A stretch of DNA of 64,000 nucleotides, taken from contig JAHCJP010000007.1 of assembly GCA_026126205.1 (NCBI GenBank), positions 62,001 through 126,000 of the forward strand, given 5' to 3'. A program made the translations under genes and the position numbers. The notes beneath the pieces are model-generated. The model saw only the letters and a list, made by a program, of their open reading frames with translations. It did no database searches and was not told where the DNA came from. Positions 1-8,639 of the stretch are shown here, one piece after another (positions within the stretch are counted from its first letter, which is position 1; every line of letters begins with the position of its first letter). Origin of the DNA: Maricaulaceae bacterium. GTDB taxonomy: Bacteria > Pseudomonadota > Alphaproteobacteria > Caulobacterales > Maricaulaceae.

Positions 1-38
1 CTGAAACGGCTGCTGTTCAATCGCCGGCGCAGGAAGGC

Positions 39-485
39 TCAGGCTGGGTCGCCGCCCTCGTGACACATCCCGCACTCGGATTGGTGCGCATGGCCCTGAC
101 GGGCGCGGGCGCGCCAGTTGGCGGCGTGCGCCCCGGCGAGGATCGTCACCCCGGTCACGGTCAGGGCGGCCTCGCCCCAGCCTTCCGCCACATGCGCCGC
201 GCCCAGCCCCATCAGGACAAGGCCGAAACCGGCGGCGGCCAGGGTGCGCCAGCCGGCGCGGGCCAGCCGCGCACCCCACAACAGGCCGATCACGGCCACC
301 GGGGCGGCGATCAAAAACAGGGCGAGATGCCAGTCATGGCTGGCCCCCAGCCAGTGGGCGGCGCCGGGCGCCAGCATCGGCGCGGCGGCGGCGGCGACCG
401 GGATCAGCAGGCAATGAGCGAGGCAGACCAGCGACAGGCCGACGCCGGAGGCGTCGAGGGCGTTGGCGGCGGCGCGCTGGTTCAT
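39..485 (-). CDS. MerC-like small membrane protein
   Basis: 148 residues with about four hydrophobic segments. The first carries the small-residue/Cys-His pattern SLVCLAHCLLIPV (residues ~18-30) typical of MerC-domain proteins, which move or bind soft metals in the inner membrane. The C-terminus has a short His/Cys-rich tail (GHAHQSECGMCHEGG) that could bind metal. No mer operon genes are visible. In alphaproteobacteria, MerC-like genes of this size are often members of Zur regulons, and a Zur-box-like sequence sits about 27 bp upstream of the start, so a zinc-related role is more likely than mercury resistance. Family assignment is good; the transported metal is inferred. Confidence 0.8.
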   Translation of the reverse strand: MNQRAAANALDASGVGLSLVCLAHCLLIPVAAAAAPMLAPGAAHWLGASHDWHLALFLIAAPVAVIGLLWGARLARAGWRTLAAAGFGLVLMGLGAAHVAEGWGEAALTVTGVTILAGAHAANWRARARQGHAHQSECGMCHEGGDPA

Positions 486-511
486 GGACGGCTCCGGGCG
501 GTGCTGCGCCC

Positions 512-531
512 GATATAATATAACATTTCAC
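512..531 (-). promoter_or_regulatory. Putative Zur box upstream of the MerC-like gene
   Basis: The AT-rich 20-mer gatataatataacatttcac lies in otherwise GC-rich DNA just ahead of the MerC-like gene. Read on the minus strand it begins with GAAATGTTATA, one conserved half of the alphaproteobacterial Zur palindrome (consensus remembered as GAAATGTTATA followed by its inverse); the other half matches only in its AT core. The location is compatible with an operator overlapping the promoter. Nothing else in the window carries a comparable match that I noticed. Confidence 0.55.
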
Positions 532-601
532 GAATGCAAAGCCGCAAACGGTGAAACGGGCGGCCCCGGCCCCGCCCCACGGGGCCGGGACGCGCCGGGC
601 T

Positions 602-1687
602 TCAGCCCTCCGCCGCCAGGGCGGCGACCCAGCCGGTGATCGCCTCTGGCAGGGCCATGTTGAGCTGCATCTGCCCGAAGGCGTGCTGGCCCGGCTCCAG
701 ATCCGGCGAGAACAGGAAGAAATGGTCGGCCTGCGGCAGCACTACGGTGGTCAGGGCGCCGCCGGCATGGCTGGCCTCGACCAGGATCGGCATGTTCAGC
801 GCCGGCGCGGTCTGACGGTCGATCTCGCCCCAGACGGCCAGCACCGGAACCTGCACCTTTGCGAAAGCCGGAGCGGGGTCATAACCCAGAAAGTCGCGCA
901 TCTCGGCGCTGGCCATGCGGCCGGCGTATTGTTCGAAACTGCCGTCCTCATAGACGTGCGACGGCGCCTGCAGGGTTTCGAACAGCGCGCGCACGGCGGC
1001 GTAGGTCGCCTCGCGCCCGCCGGCGATGGAGGCGTCGGCCACGGCGCTGAGCGCCGCATGCGTCTGCGCCATCACCTCTTCGCCCATATGGGCGAACTGG
1101 CCATGCAGCAGCGTATACTGCTGGTCGATCCACACCTCGCGGCCGCGCGCGCCGGGCGCCCCGGCCAGAACCATGAAATCGACCGCCTCGCTGCGCTGGG
1201 CATAGACCAGGGCGGCCAGGCTGGCGCCCTCGGAATGGCCGTAGAAGCCCGTGGGAACACCCTGCAGCGCCGGATGGGCGCGCATAAAGTCCAGCGTCGC
1301 CGTCACATGCGGGACGCGCTCGAAAAAGCTGGCGGTGCGTTCGCCGGTGGAGTCGCCCACCCCGGCTTCATCGACGCGCAGGGTGGCGACGCCCGCTTCC
1401 GCCAGTGCGTCGGCCAGCAGGGCGAACATCGGCGCGCCGGAGATCATGCCGTCGCGGCTGTGCGGCCCGGCGCCGGTGATCATCACCAGCGCGGCGCGCG
1501 GCGCGCCTTCGGGCAGGGTCAGCGTTCCGGACAGGGTCACGGTCCCGCCGGCGGGTATGGAGACCGTCTCGGCGCGGTGCGCGCTTTCGGCGGCGGCCTG
1601 CGGCGAAAATGCGGCCAGCACGGCCAGCGCCGCGAAAGCGGCGAGAATGGCGGAGGGGAAGGCGTCTTTCAGTCCAGCGGGCGTCAT
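602..1687 (-). CDS. Secreted alpha/beta hydrolase
   Basis: 361 residues with an N-terminal signal peptide (hydrophobic stretch ~12-28 ending AAA). The fold is recognisable from the oxyanion-region TGAGPHSRDG (~71-80), a VDEAGVGDS strand-loop and the nucleophile elbow GHSEGA (Ser ~152); a likely catalytic His lies in QADHFF (~322). This arrangement matches esterase/lipase-like alpha/beta hydrolases of the dienelactone-hydrolase/AB_hydrolase type found in the periplasm. Substrate unknown. It stands alone, with 116 bp to the MerC-like gene and 130 bp to the module-protein cluster. Confidence 0.8.
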   Translation of the reverse strand: MTPAGLKDAFPSAILAAFAALAVLAAFSPQAAAESAHRAETVSIPAGGTVTLSGTLTLPEGAPRAALVMITGAGPHSRDGMISGAPMFALLADALAEAGVATLRVDEAGVGDSTGERTASFFERVPHVTATLDFMRAHPALQGVPTGFYGHSEGASLAALVYAQRSEAVDFMVLAGAPGARGREVWIDQQYTLLHGQFAHMGEEVMAQTHAALSAVADASIAGGREATYAAVRALFETLQAPSHVYEDGSFEQYAGRMASAEMRDFLGYDPAPAFAKVQVPVLAVWGEIDRQTAPALNMPILVEASHAGGALTTVVLPQADHFFLFSPDLEPGQHAFGQMQLNMALPEAITGWVAALAAEG

Positions 1688-1817
1688 TGTTTTGCTCCTT
1701 GCTGGTTTACGCCGCGCGCGGGGAGGAAGGCGAACGCCCGCCGCGTGCGGCGAAAAGCCGGGCGTTCACCCCTCTTGATGCGCGGGGGATGCGCGATGGA
1801 TGCAGAATGGCCGCGAT

Positions 1818-2729
1818 TTATTCCGAAGCCGGGCGCCGCGTCAGGCGGATGACGGCGGGATATTCCGCGCCGCGTTCATGCACCCCGGCCCAGACCAGGA
1901 TCGAGCGCACGGTCCACGGCTCGGGCAGGCCAAGCACGATTTCCGGCCGTCCCTCCGCACCGCCGGCGTCGCAGCCCCATTCGCCCCAGCGCTGGAAGGC
2001 CAGCGCCACCGGGCCGTGTTCGGAGTCCGCTGACAGCACCAACTCCTCGACGCCGCCGGCGGCGAAATAGTTCAGGGCCAGAACAGCTCGCGAGTCGAAA
2101 TAGCCGCCGCAGTCCTCGCCCAGCGCCGCCCGCCCGTCTATATGCCCGCGCGCGGTGCGCGTCTCTTCATGCGGGTTGGGCGAAAAATCATAACCCAGCG
2201 CGATCGCGTCGATAGAGCTGATGTCGATATAGCCCAGCCCGCCGGAGACGCGGTCAGGCTCCGCCCCGAAGCCGAAGCGGGAAATGAACAGCCGCGCGCT
2301 CTGCGGCGCCTCCATCTTCGCCCGGCCGATCCAGATGCGATAGGGGCCGGAGACCGGATCCTCGAAGCGGATTTCGGGAAAGTCGCGCAGGCTGCCCCAG
2401 CGCAGGCCGGAACAGCGCCAGTCGCCGCCCGGGCCCTGAATGGCCAGGCTGACGCCTTCCTCCCCCGACAGATTGTCCGGTCTCGCCGATATGAAAAGGT
2501 CAAAGCCCTGCGCGCGATAATCGAGGACCAGGTCCGGCGCTTCGCCCACGAAACCGCGGCAAAGGTCCAGCACCGTATCCTGCACGGCGAGGGTTCCGTG
2601 CAGAGTGAGCAGGGCTTCGTGCGGGTCGGGGTCGTGAACGGCGGACAGGGCGATGCGCCCCTGCGGCGGCAGGGACGCATCCTGCGCGTGGACGGGCGCC
2701 GCGGTCATCACCGCGGCGCCCGCAAGCAT
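1818..2729 (-). CDS. Secreted protein with two degenerate PPC-like modules
   Basis: 303 residues; a short signal peptide ends ...AAPVHAQD. The frame is open upstream without a further ATG, so the true start may be slightly earlier. Two repeats are aligned by eye with the neighbouring module proteins. The first (~25-165) keeps LCRGFVG, FDLFIS, the Trp-Arg-Cys position, GPYRIWIG and RLFISRFGFG. The second (~166-300) keeps DPNPH-like and CGGYF elements but has lost the DTTLVVNGPDGRW signature. It is the most diverged member of the four-gene family and follows the 3-module gene by 44 bp on the same strand, so it may be co-transcribed. Function unknown. Confidence 0.7.
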   Translation of the reverse strand: MLAGAAVMTAAPVHAQDASLPPQGRIALSAVHDPDPHEALLTLHGTLAVQDTVLDLCRGFVGEAPDLVLDYRAQGFDLFISARPDNLSGEEGVSLAIQGPGGDWRCSGLRWGSLRDFPEIRFEDPVSGPYRIWIGRAKMEAPQSARLFISRFGFGAEPDRVSGGLGYIDISSIDAIALGYDFSPNPHEETRTARGHIDGRAALGEDCGGYFDSRAVLALNYFAAGGVEELVLSADSEHGPVALAFQRWGEWGCDAGGAEGRPEIVLGLPEPWTVRSILVWAGVHERGAEYPAVIRLTRRPASE

Positions 2730-2773
2730 CGCCAGGGCGCTCCGCGCCCCGGGGCGGCATGCCCGAGCGCGAC

Positions 2774-4126
2774 CTATCGGCGCGGCCCGTATCCCAGCTC
2801 GGAGATATGCAGCTGGGCGCTGGCCGTACCGCCGCCATAAGTGCCGACCCAGATGTCGTAGACCCCGGAGCGGGCGCTCTGGAACGTCAGCCCCGGATTG
2901 AGACCCACGGCGTCGTCATTACAATACCAGCGGCCGTCGGGGCCGTTGACCACCAGCGTGGTGTCACGGTCCGACGTCGCCGAGATGTACAGGGTCATGT
3001 TCCGTCCGGCCTGATAGGTCAGTTCATAATCAGGCGCGCCGGAAACATAGCCGCGGCAATCCTGGCTGACGGCCTCACGGGCGTTGATTGACCCGCCGGC
3101 GACAATCGACACCGAGTGCGGATCCGGAACGAAGCCTGCGCGCAGGGTGGCGCCGCCGAAATTCGCCGGCAGCGACGGGTTCAGCGTGCCGCCCGGCTGC
3201 GGGGTCGCGCCGCCGCCCCCGGGCGTCTGGCCATAGCCAACTTCGGAGATATGCAACTGGGCGCTGGCCGTGCCGCCGCCATAGGTGCCGACCCAGATAT
3301 CGTAAACACCGGTCTGCGGGTTCTGGAATGTCAGGCCGGGGTTCAGGCCGAAAGCGTCGTCATTGCAGTACCAGCGGCCGTCGGGGCCGTTGACCACCAG
3401 TGTGGTGTCGCGGTCCGAGGTCGCCGAGATGTAGAGGCTGAACATCCGCCCGGCCTGGTAGGTCAGTTCGAAATCCGGCGCGCTGGAAACATAACCGCGA
3501 CACTGGCTGCCGGCTGCGTCGCTCGCGCTGATCGTGCCGCCTGCGACCACTGAGATCGTGTACGGATCCGGCGTAAAGCCGGCGCGCAGGGTGCGGCTGC
3601 CGAAATTCGCCGGCAGCGACGGGTTCAGCACCCCGCCCGGCTGCGGAGTCGCGCCGCCCTGGTCTCCATAACCGAGTTCGGAGACATACAGCGTCGCCGG
3701 CTGGAAACCGGCGGAGCTGCTGTAGGTGCCGACCCAGATATTATAGAGGCCTGATTGAGGGCTCTGGAAGGTCAGGCCGGGATTCAGCCCCTCGGCGCCG
3801 TCGTCGTTACAATACCACCTGCCGTCCGGCGCATTGACCACCAGCGTGGTGTCGCTCTGCGAATAGGCCGAGAGGAACAAGGGCAGCGAACCGGCGCGGT
3901 AGCTGACATTGTACGTCGGTTGCCGCGTGATGTAGCCGCGGCAGGATGAATCGATATCTGCGGCGCGGACATCGCCGCCAGCCTGCACCTGCACGAAGTG
4001 CGGGTCAGGCAGAAAGCCCGCGGAAAGTGATGTCTGTCCGTAATGGGGCCGCGCCCTGAAGTCCTGCGCGGCGGCTGGCGTAGCGGCCAAGCTGGCGGCG
4101 CCCAGCGCGATAATGAGGCGGAGCAT
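2774..4126 (-). CDS. Secreted protein with three PPC-like modules
   Basis: 450 residues; Sec signal peptide (~1-20, cleavage after AAAQ). Three near-identical modules follow (~25-150, ~170-300, ~315-448), joined by linkers rich in Gly, Pro and Thr. Each module runs: aGFxPDPh, a Cys-Arg-Gly-Tyr site, LYISA, DTTLVVNGPDGRWYCNDD, LNPGLTF, YDIWVGTY and LHISELGYG. The order of strands and the acidic NDD turn resemble pre-peptidase C-terminal (PPC) beta-sandwich domains. The two invariant Cys per module could form a disulfide. Relatives in databases are often labelled peptidase S1, but no protease triad is visible here. Probably periplasmic or surface-exposed; ligand unknown. Confidence 0.8.
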   Translation of the reverse strand: MLRLIIALGAASLAATPAAAQDFRARPHYGQTSLSAGFLPDPHFVQVQAGGDVRAADIDSSCRGYITRQPTYNVSYRAGSLPLFLSAYSQSDTTLVVNAPDGRWYCNDDGAEGLNPGLTFQSPQSGLYNIWVGTYSSSAGFQPATLYVSELGYGDQGGATPQPGGVLNPSLPANFGSRTLRAGFTPDPYTISVVAGGTISASDAAGSQCRGYVSSAPDFELTYQAGRMFSLYISATSDRDTTLVVNGPDGRWYCNDDAFGLNPGLTFQNPQTGVYDIWVGTYGGGTASAQLHISEVGYGQTPGGGGATPQPGGTLNPSLPANFGGATLRAGFVPDPHSVSIVAGGSINAREAVSQDCRGYVSGAPDYELTYQAGRNMTLYISATSDRDTTLVVNGPDGRWYCNDDAVGLNPGLTFQSARSGVYDIWVGTYGGGTASAQLHISELGYGPRR

Positions 4127-4323
4127 TGTCGATGTCCCCTAACGGAACCAGTCCCGATGACTGGTCCTTCCGTCCCGCCGGGGTGCCAAGCCCTGAGCCA
4201 CGCCCCGAAAGCGCGACAACCTTAGTCTAGCGCCAACCCGGAAATTTCAAATCTCAAAACAACCCCGCCGGGCATGAAAGACGGCGACATGTCGACGCAT
4301 CCCGGCTGTGACGGCGCCTATGG

Positions 4324-4355
4324 AAAACGGGCGGTCCGGAACCCGGGCCGCCCGT
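4324..4355 (-). terminator. Probable rho-independent terminator
   Basis: Just downstream of the 4-module gene, an 8-bp stem (ACGGGCGG at 4327-4334 with CCGCCCGT at 4348-4355) encloses a 13-nt loop. On the minus strand it is followed by TTTT, fitting termination of the leftward transcript. Confidence 0.6.
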
Positions 4356-4379
4356 CTTCATCTCGTTTTTCAGCTATCG

Positions 4380-6209
4380 CTAGCGTTCTTCCCCGAAGCC
4401 GAGTTCGGAAATGAACAGCGTCGCTTCGCGCGGTTCGGTGCGCGAATAGGTGCCGACCCAGATGTCGTAGACGCCTGATTGCGGATTGTCGAAGACGATG
4501 CCGGGATTCAGCCCCCAGGCGTCGTCGTTGCAGCGCCAGCTGCCGTCCGGCGCATTGACGATCAGGGTGGTGTCGGCGCTGGACCCGGCGGAGATGTAAA
4601 GGTCGAACACGTCGCCCGCCTGATAGGTCAGCTCATAGTCCGGCGAGGCCGTGACCCAGCCGATGCAGCCCGGCTCTCCGCTCAGCGCCTCGCGGGCGTT
4701 GATGTCGCCGCCCGCCAGCAGCTCCAGCCGGAACGGGTCCGGAGTGAAACCCGCCCGCAGGCTGCCTGCGCCGTAATTCGCCGGCAGGCTGTAGTCCAGC
4801 CCGCCGCCGGACGCCGGTGTCGCGCCCTGAAAGCCGATCTCCGAGATGTGCAGCCGCGCCGGGCGGAATGGTCCTTCCGAATAGGTGGCGACCCAGATGT
4901 CGTACTGTCCGCTTTCCGGACTGGAGAAACGGATGCCGGGATTCAGGCCCTCGGCGCCGTCGTCGTCGCAATGCCATCGGCCGTCCGGGCCATTGACGAT
5001 CAGGGCGGTGTCGGCTTCGGACGCCGCCGAGATGTAGAGGTCGAAGCTTCCGGCCGTGTAGTGCAGGCGATAGTCGGGCTCCTCGGCGGCCCAGCCGACG
5101 CAATTGCCGCCCAGCTGGGCGCGCACGTTCACTCCGCCGCCGGCCAGCATGTCGATGGAATGTGGATCGGGCATGAAGCCGGCGCGCAGCGTCACCTCGC
5201 CATAGGGCGGCTCCAGCGACCAGTCGAGTTCTCCCGCCGGCGCCGGGCCGGGTTCATCGTCGAACCAGCCGCCGTCAGCGCCAGGCTGGATCGAGGCGTC
5301 CGCCCCGAAGCCCAGTTCGGAAATATGCAGCACCGCCGGACGCAGCGGGCCTTCGGAATAGGTGCCGACCCAGATGTCATACTGGCCGCCCCGGGGGTTC
5401 TCGAACATCAGGCCGGGATTGAGGCCGTAGGCGTCGTCATTGCAATGCCAGCGCCCGTCCGGCCCGTTGACGATCAGCGTGGTGTCGGCGCCGGACGTGG
5501 CGGAGATGTACAGGTCGAAAGTGTTTCCGGCCGTGTAGTGCAGCCGGTAATCGGGGGCGCTGGCCGCCCAGCCGCCGCAGCCGGGCGTATCCGGCAGCGC
5601 GTCCCACACGTTCACTTCACCGCCGGCCATCATCTCCAGATTGTGCGGGTCCGGCGTGAAGCCGGTGTGCAGCGTCACCTCGCCATAGGCTGGCTCCAGC
5701 GACCAGTCGAGACCGCCGCCCTGAGGACCGGGATTGGGTCCAAAGCCGATTTCCGAGATATGGAGCATCGCCGGGGCCGGCGCGCCGGGCGAATAGGTGC
5801 CCACCCAGATGCTGTAGAGGCCGGAGCGCGGGCTTTCGAACATTACGCCGGGGTTGAGGCCGAAGGCGTCGTCATTGCATGCCCAGCGGCCGTCCGGCCC
5901 GCGCACCACCAGCGTGGTGTCGCGATCAGACGTGGCGGAAATGTAAAGGTCGAACCCGCCGCCGGCGGTGTAATAGAGATTATATCCGGGCGCGGCGGAA
6001 ACATTGCCGAGGCATCCCGGCTGGGCGGACAGCGTCTGCCGCGCATTGATCTCGCCGCCGGCCTGCAGGCTGGCGGTCATCGGATCAGGCATGAAGCCCG
6101 CGTTGAGTGTGATGGAACCGTATTGCGGCGCACGGTTGGCGTCCTGCGCGACCGCGGGCGCCGACGCGATAACTGCGGCGCCGATGGCGAAAAGCAATGC
6201 GTTTTTCAT
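4380..6209 (-). CDS. Secreted protein with four PPC-like modules
   Basis: 609 residues with a clean signal peptide (MKNALLFAIGAAVIASAPAVAQ). Four tandem modules of ~140 residues occupy the rest (~27-165, 166-325, 326-465, 466-608), each opening with a Y-G-x-xTL-xxGFxPDP strand and carrying DTTLIVNGPDGRWxCNDD, LNPG, YDIWVGTYS and LHISELGFG. The second linker is expanded and acidic. A paired Cys (CxGW and WxC) recurs in every module. It is the longest member of the four-gene array, which points to growth by internal duplication. Two adjacent modules share LDWSLEPxYGEVTL openings and so are probably the most recent duplicates. Function unknown; beta-sandwich adhesion or ligand binding is inferred only. 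Confidence 0.8.
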   Translation of the reverse strand: MKNALLFAIGAAVIASAPAVAQDANRAPQYGSITLNAGFMPDPMTASLQAGGEINARQTLSAQPGCLGNVSAAPGYNLYYTAGGGFDLYISATSDRDTTLVVRGPDGRWACNDDAFGLNPGVMFESPRSGLYSIWVGTYSPGAPAPAMLHISEIGFGPNPGPQGGGLDWSLEPAYGEVTLHTGFTPDPHNLEMMAGGEVNVWDALPDTPGCGGWAASAPDYRLHYTAGNTFDLYISATSGADTTLIVNGPDGRWHCNDDAYGLNPGLMFENPRGGQYDIWVGTYSEGPLRPAVLHISELGFGADASIQPGADGGWFDDEPGPAPAGELDWSLEPPYGEVTLRAGFMPDPHSIDMLAGGGVNVRAQLGGNCVGWAAEEPDYRLHYTAGSFDLYISAASEADTALIVNGPDGRWHCDDDGAEGLNPGIRFSSPESGQYDIWVATYSEGPFRPARLHISEIGFQGATPASGGGLDYSLPANYGAGSLRAGFTPDPFRLELLAGGDINAREALSGEPGCIGWVTASPDYELTYQAGDVFDLYISAGSSADTTLIVNAPDGSWRCNDDAWGLNPGIVFDNPQSGVYDIWVGTYSRTEPREATLFISELGFGEER

Positions 6210-6323
6210 GATGACTCCCCGTGAAGATGGCTCGCCGGGTCGTCTGTGGATTCGGTTTGCACCGGCCCGGCATGGGCGGATGGGGCGGCCACCGCGCGAA
6301 CGCGGCGGCCATCCCGGTCGCCG

Positions 6324-6809
6324 TTACTGGCTGTAGAGTTCGGAAATCGACAGCGAGGCGTTGCGCAGCGAGGTGCTGCCATAGGTGCCGACCCAGATGT
6401 CGTACTGACCGCCCTGCGGGTTGTTGAAGCGGATCGACGGGTTCAGGCCCTGGCCGGAATCGTCGTCGCAATACCAGCGGCCGTCAGGGCCGTTGATCAC
6501 CAGCGTGGTGTCGGAATCCGACGCCACCGAAATGATCAGCGGCAGCGATCCAGGACGGAAGTTCAGGCGCACGTCCGGCGCGTTGGCGACGAAGCCACGG
6601 CAATGGCCGCCGATCGACTGGGCGGAATCGATGCTACCGCCGGATTGCAGCGTGACCCAGTACGGATCCGGCGTGAAACCGCCGGACAGGTTAACCGTGC
6701 CATAGGTCGGGTTCAGTTGCCAGTTCTGGGCCGACGCCGCCGCCGTAAGGGTGGTTGCGGCCAGCGCCAGCGCCGAGGCGGCGGCGAAGAGTGATTTGGT
6801 GCGGATCAT
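6324..6809 (-). CDS. Secreted single-module PPC-like protein
   Basis: 161 residues: signal peptide to about residue 28 (ending AAASAQ), then one module with FTPDPYWV, HCRGFV, LPLIISVASDSDTTLVINGP, DGRWYCDDD, LNPSIRF, YDIWVGTYG and a terminal LSISELYS. It is the compact version of the repeat used in the three genes to its left and probably represents the ancestral form; the single-module type is also the one I recall from other alphaproteobacteria, annotated as hypothetical or peptidase S1. A weak imperfect hairpin (6287-6310) lies downstream. Confidence 0.8.
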   Translation of the reverse strand: MIRTKSLFAAASALALAATTLTAAASAQNWQLNPTYGTVNLSGGFTPDPYWVTLQSGGSIDSAQSIGGHCRGFVANAPDVRLNFRPGSLPLIISVASDSDTTLVINGPDGRWYCDDDSGQGLNPSIRFNNPQGGQYDIWVGTYGSTSLRNASLSISELYSQ

Positions 6810-7006
6810 GTGATGTGTCCCCTGTGAAGACTGGTGCGTTGCGGCGCGCGCCGCCCCCGGCGTCCCTGATGACGCAACGGGATACTAGCATTAAACCGCC
6901 CCGGGATGTGAATGGCGTCTGAACGCCACGGCCGGAAAAATGCCGGGAAAACGCCCCAATAAAAATGACTTACCGCAAAAATCAGGACGCGCTCAGGGGA
7001 ACGCCG

Positions 7007-7546
7007 CTAGCGAGGCGCCATCACCATGGTCATCTGGCGGCCTTCCAGCTTTGGCTCGAACTCGACCTTGGCCAGTTCGGCGAAGTCGGCCCTCACCCGG
7101 TTCAGAAGGTCCATGCCCCGGTCCTGGTGGGCCATCTCGCGGCCACGGAACCGCAGCGTGACCTTCACCTTGTCGCCTTCCTCGAAGAAGCGGCGCATGG
7201 CGCGGGCCTTCACCTCGTAATCGTGGACGTCGATGTTCGGCCGCATCTTGATTTCCTTGATGTCGACCGTTTTGGTCTTCTTCCGCGCCTCGGCCTTCTT
7301 TTTCTGTTCCTGGTATTTGAGCTTGCCGAAATCGAGGATCTTGCAGACGGGCGGACTGGTGTTGGGTGACACCTCGACAAGGTCCAGCCCTGCCTCCACA
7401 GCGGCTTCCAGCGCCGCCTCCACGGGCATTTCGCCCTGCTTCTCGCCATTCTCGTCGATCAGGAGCACCCGCGGACTGCGGATCTCCTCGTTTACGCGCG
7501 GACCCTCTTTCTTGGGCGGCGGCGCGTTGTGCGGTCTGCGGGCTAT
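7007..7546 (-). CDS. infC: Translation initiation factor IF-3, AUA start
   Basis: IF-3 binds the 30S subunit, prevents 50S joining and checks start-codon/initiator-tRNA pairing. The body is unmistakable ([76 protein letters not shown]). A conventional start (GTG at 7468) would cut off the conserved [18 protein letters not shown] segment. Reading on in frame leads to an ATA at 7546, preceded by AGGGAG with a 6-nt spacer, giving 179 residues, the normal length. Rare start codons (AUU, AUA, AUC) on infC are a known autoregulatory device because IF-3 itself rejects them. No thrS or rpmI-rplT is adjacent. Confidence 0.93.
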   Translation of the reverse strand: MARRPHNAPPPKKEGPRVNEEIRSPRVLLIDENGEKQGEMPVEAALEAAVEAGLDLVEVSPNTSPPVCKILDFGKLKYQEQKKKAEARKKTKTVDIKEIKMRPNIDVHDYEVKARAMRRFFEEGDKVKVTLRFRGREMAHQDRGMDLLNRVRADFAELAKVEFEPKLEGRQMTMVMAPR

Positions 7547-7552
7547 GCGACT

Positions 7553-7558
7553 CTCCCT
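7553..7558 (-). promoter_or_regulatory. infC ribosome-binding site that fixes the AUA start
   Basis: AGGGAG on the minus strand, separated by AGTCGC (6 nt) from the ATA codon at 7544-7546. No ATG, GTG or TTG lies in frame at a suitable distance, so this site is the main sequence argument for the non-canonical start. Confidence 0.75.
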
Positions 7559-7655
7559 GTTTGCTTCCGGGTGACAGTATCAGAAACGCGGCTTGGGCTT
7601 GTGATCAAGCCCCAAAGCGCGGGAATGGCGCAGATAGCCGCGCAGTGTTGCAAGA

Positions 7656-8639
7656 TCAAGCCGCCTGCGGCGCCTGGTCGAAGCCGCCGGCGAAACGCAT
7701 GGCGTTTATGGCTTCGGCCGGCGTCACCTGCGCGAGGGTGGGGGCGTGCATCAGGATCACGGTGGATTCGCCTCGCGGGGCGACCAGGCTGGGGTCGCCG
7801 GCGCTGCCGGGGTAAAGGGTCAGCGCCGGGGCGCCGGCGGCGACCAGCAGGTGCATCAGGCCGGTGTCCTCGCCGAATACGAAACGGGTGCGGCGGGCGA
7901 GGCCGGCGAGCTGCACCAGCTTGGCCTTGCCGGTCAGGTCCCGCGATCCCGGCGTCACATGGGCGATATAGCGGCCGACATCGCGCGCCGACGGTCCGCC
8001 GACGATAGCGGGGGTGATCTTGCGCGTCAGCAGTTCATGGGCCAGCGACGCCCAGCGCTCCTTAGGCCAGCGCAGCGCCGGCTTGTACTCGTCGCCGGCC
8101 GGAGCCAGCAGGGCGTAGGGACCGTTGAGGCCGAAATATTCCGGCTCCAGCATCCGCGAGGTGCGGGCGAGATAGTCGACCCAAGAAATATCGGGCGCCG
8201 GGGCTGCGCCCAGCGGATAGCGGTCGGGGCCGAGCCCCGCCTTTCCCAGCGCCGCGGCCGCGGCGTCCACCGGGTGTTCGTCCTCGCGCGGCTGGGCGGC
8301 GGCGTCGATCCACTGCGTTTTGGAAAAGCGGAACGAGCCTCTGAGTTTGCGGGACTGGGCGTCGCCGACGAGGTCGTAGATGCGAACGGGTTTCGCCAGT
8401 TTCACGCGCTTGTCGCGCAGGGAGGCGGTCTGGCTGCTGGCTGGAATCGCGTCGGTCTCCACGGCGCCGAAATAGGGGCAATGTTTCAGCAGCGCCTCGA
8501 AATCCGGCGTGGTCAGCAACACCAGCCGCGCGCGCTTGTGCGCCTCGCGGATGATCCGGACCGCGCCGAGACGGCGCACGACAGCCGCGAGATCGCCCCA
8601 CAGCAGTACATAAATGGTTTCACGCGCCGGTTCGTTCAT
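7656..8639 (-). CDS. Glycosyltransferase family 9 (heptosyltransferase-like)
   Basis: 327 residues from the ATG at 8639 (MNEPARETIYVLLWGDLAAV); an upstream extension of the frame is ruled out because it would run antiparallel to nothing conserved and overlap the preceding gene. Features of GT9: N-terminal Rossmann domain, ALLAPAG (~170), RWPKERWASLAHELL (~182-196), and the C-terminal FGEDTGLMHLLVAAGAPALTLYPGS motif region (GT9 typically has D-[ST]-G-x-x-H). Probably adds a sugar to LPS core or another envelope glycan. Its ATG overlaps the stop of the upstream GT4 gene in an ATGA arrangement, so the two are translationally coupled. Confidence 0.85.
   Translation of the reverse strand: MNEPARETIYVLLWGDLAAVVRRLGAVRIIREAHKRARLVLLTTPDFEALLKHCPYFGAVETDAIPASSQTASLRDKRVKLAKPVRIYDLVGDAQSRKLRGSFRFSKTQWIDAAAQPREDEHPVDAAAAALGKAGLGPDRYPLGAAPAPDISWVDYLARTSRMLEPEYFGLNGPYALLAPAGDEYKPALRWPKERWASLAHELLTRKITPAIVGGPSARDVGRYIAHVTPGSRDLTGKAKLVQLAGLARRTRFVFGEDTGLMHLLVAAGAPALTLYPGSAGDPSLVAPRGESTVILMHAPTLAQVTPAEAINAMRFAGGFDQAPQAA

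Noticed and set aside
2774..6809. Module proteins as serine proteases (peptidase S1)
   Set aside because: No His-Asp-Ser triad or GDSGGP motif occurs in any module; the database label probably spreads from misannotation.
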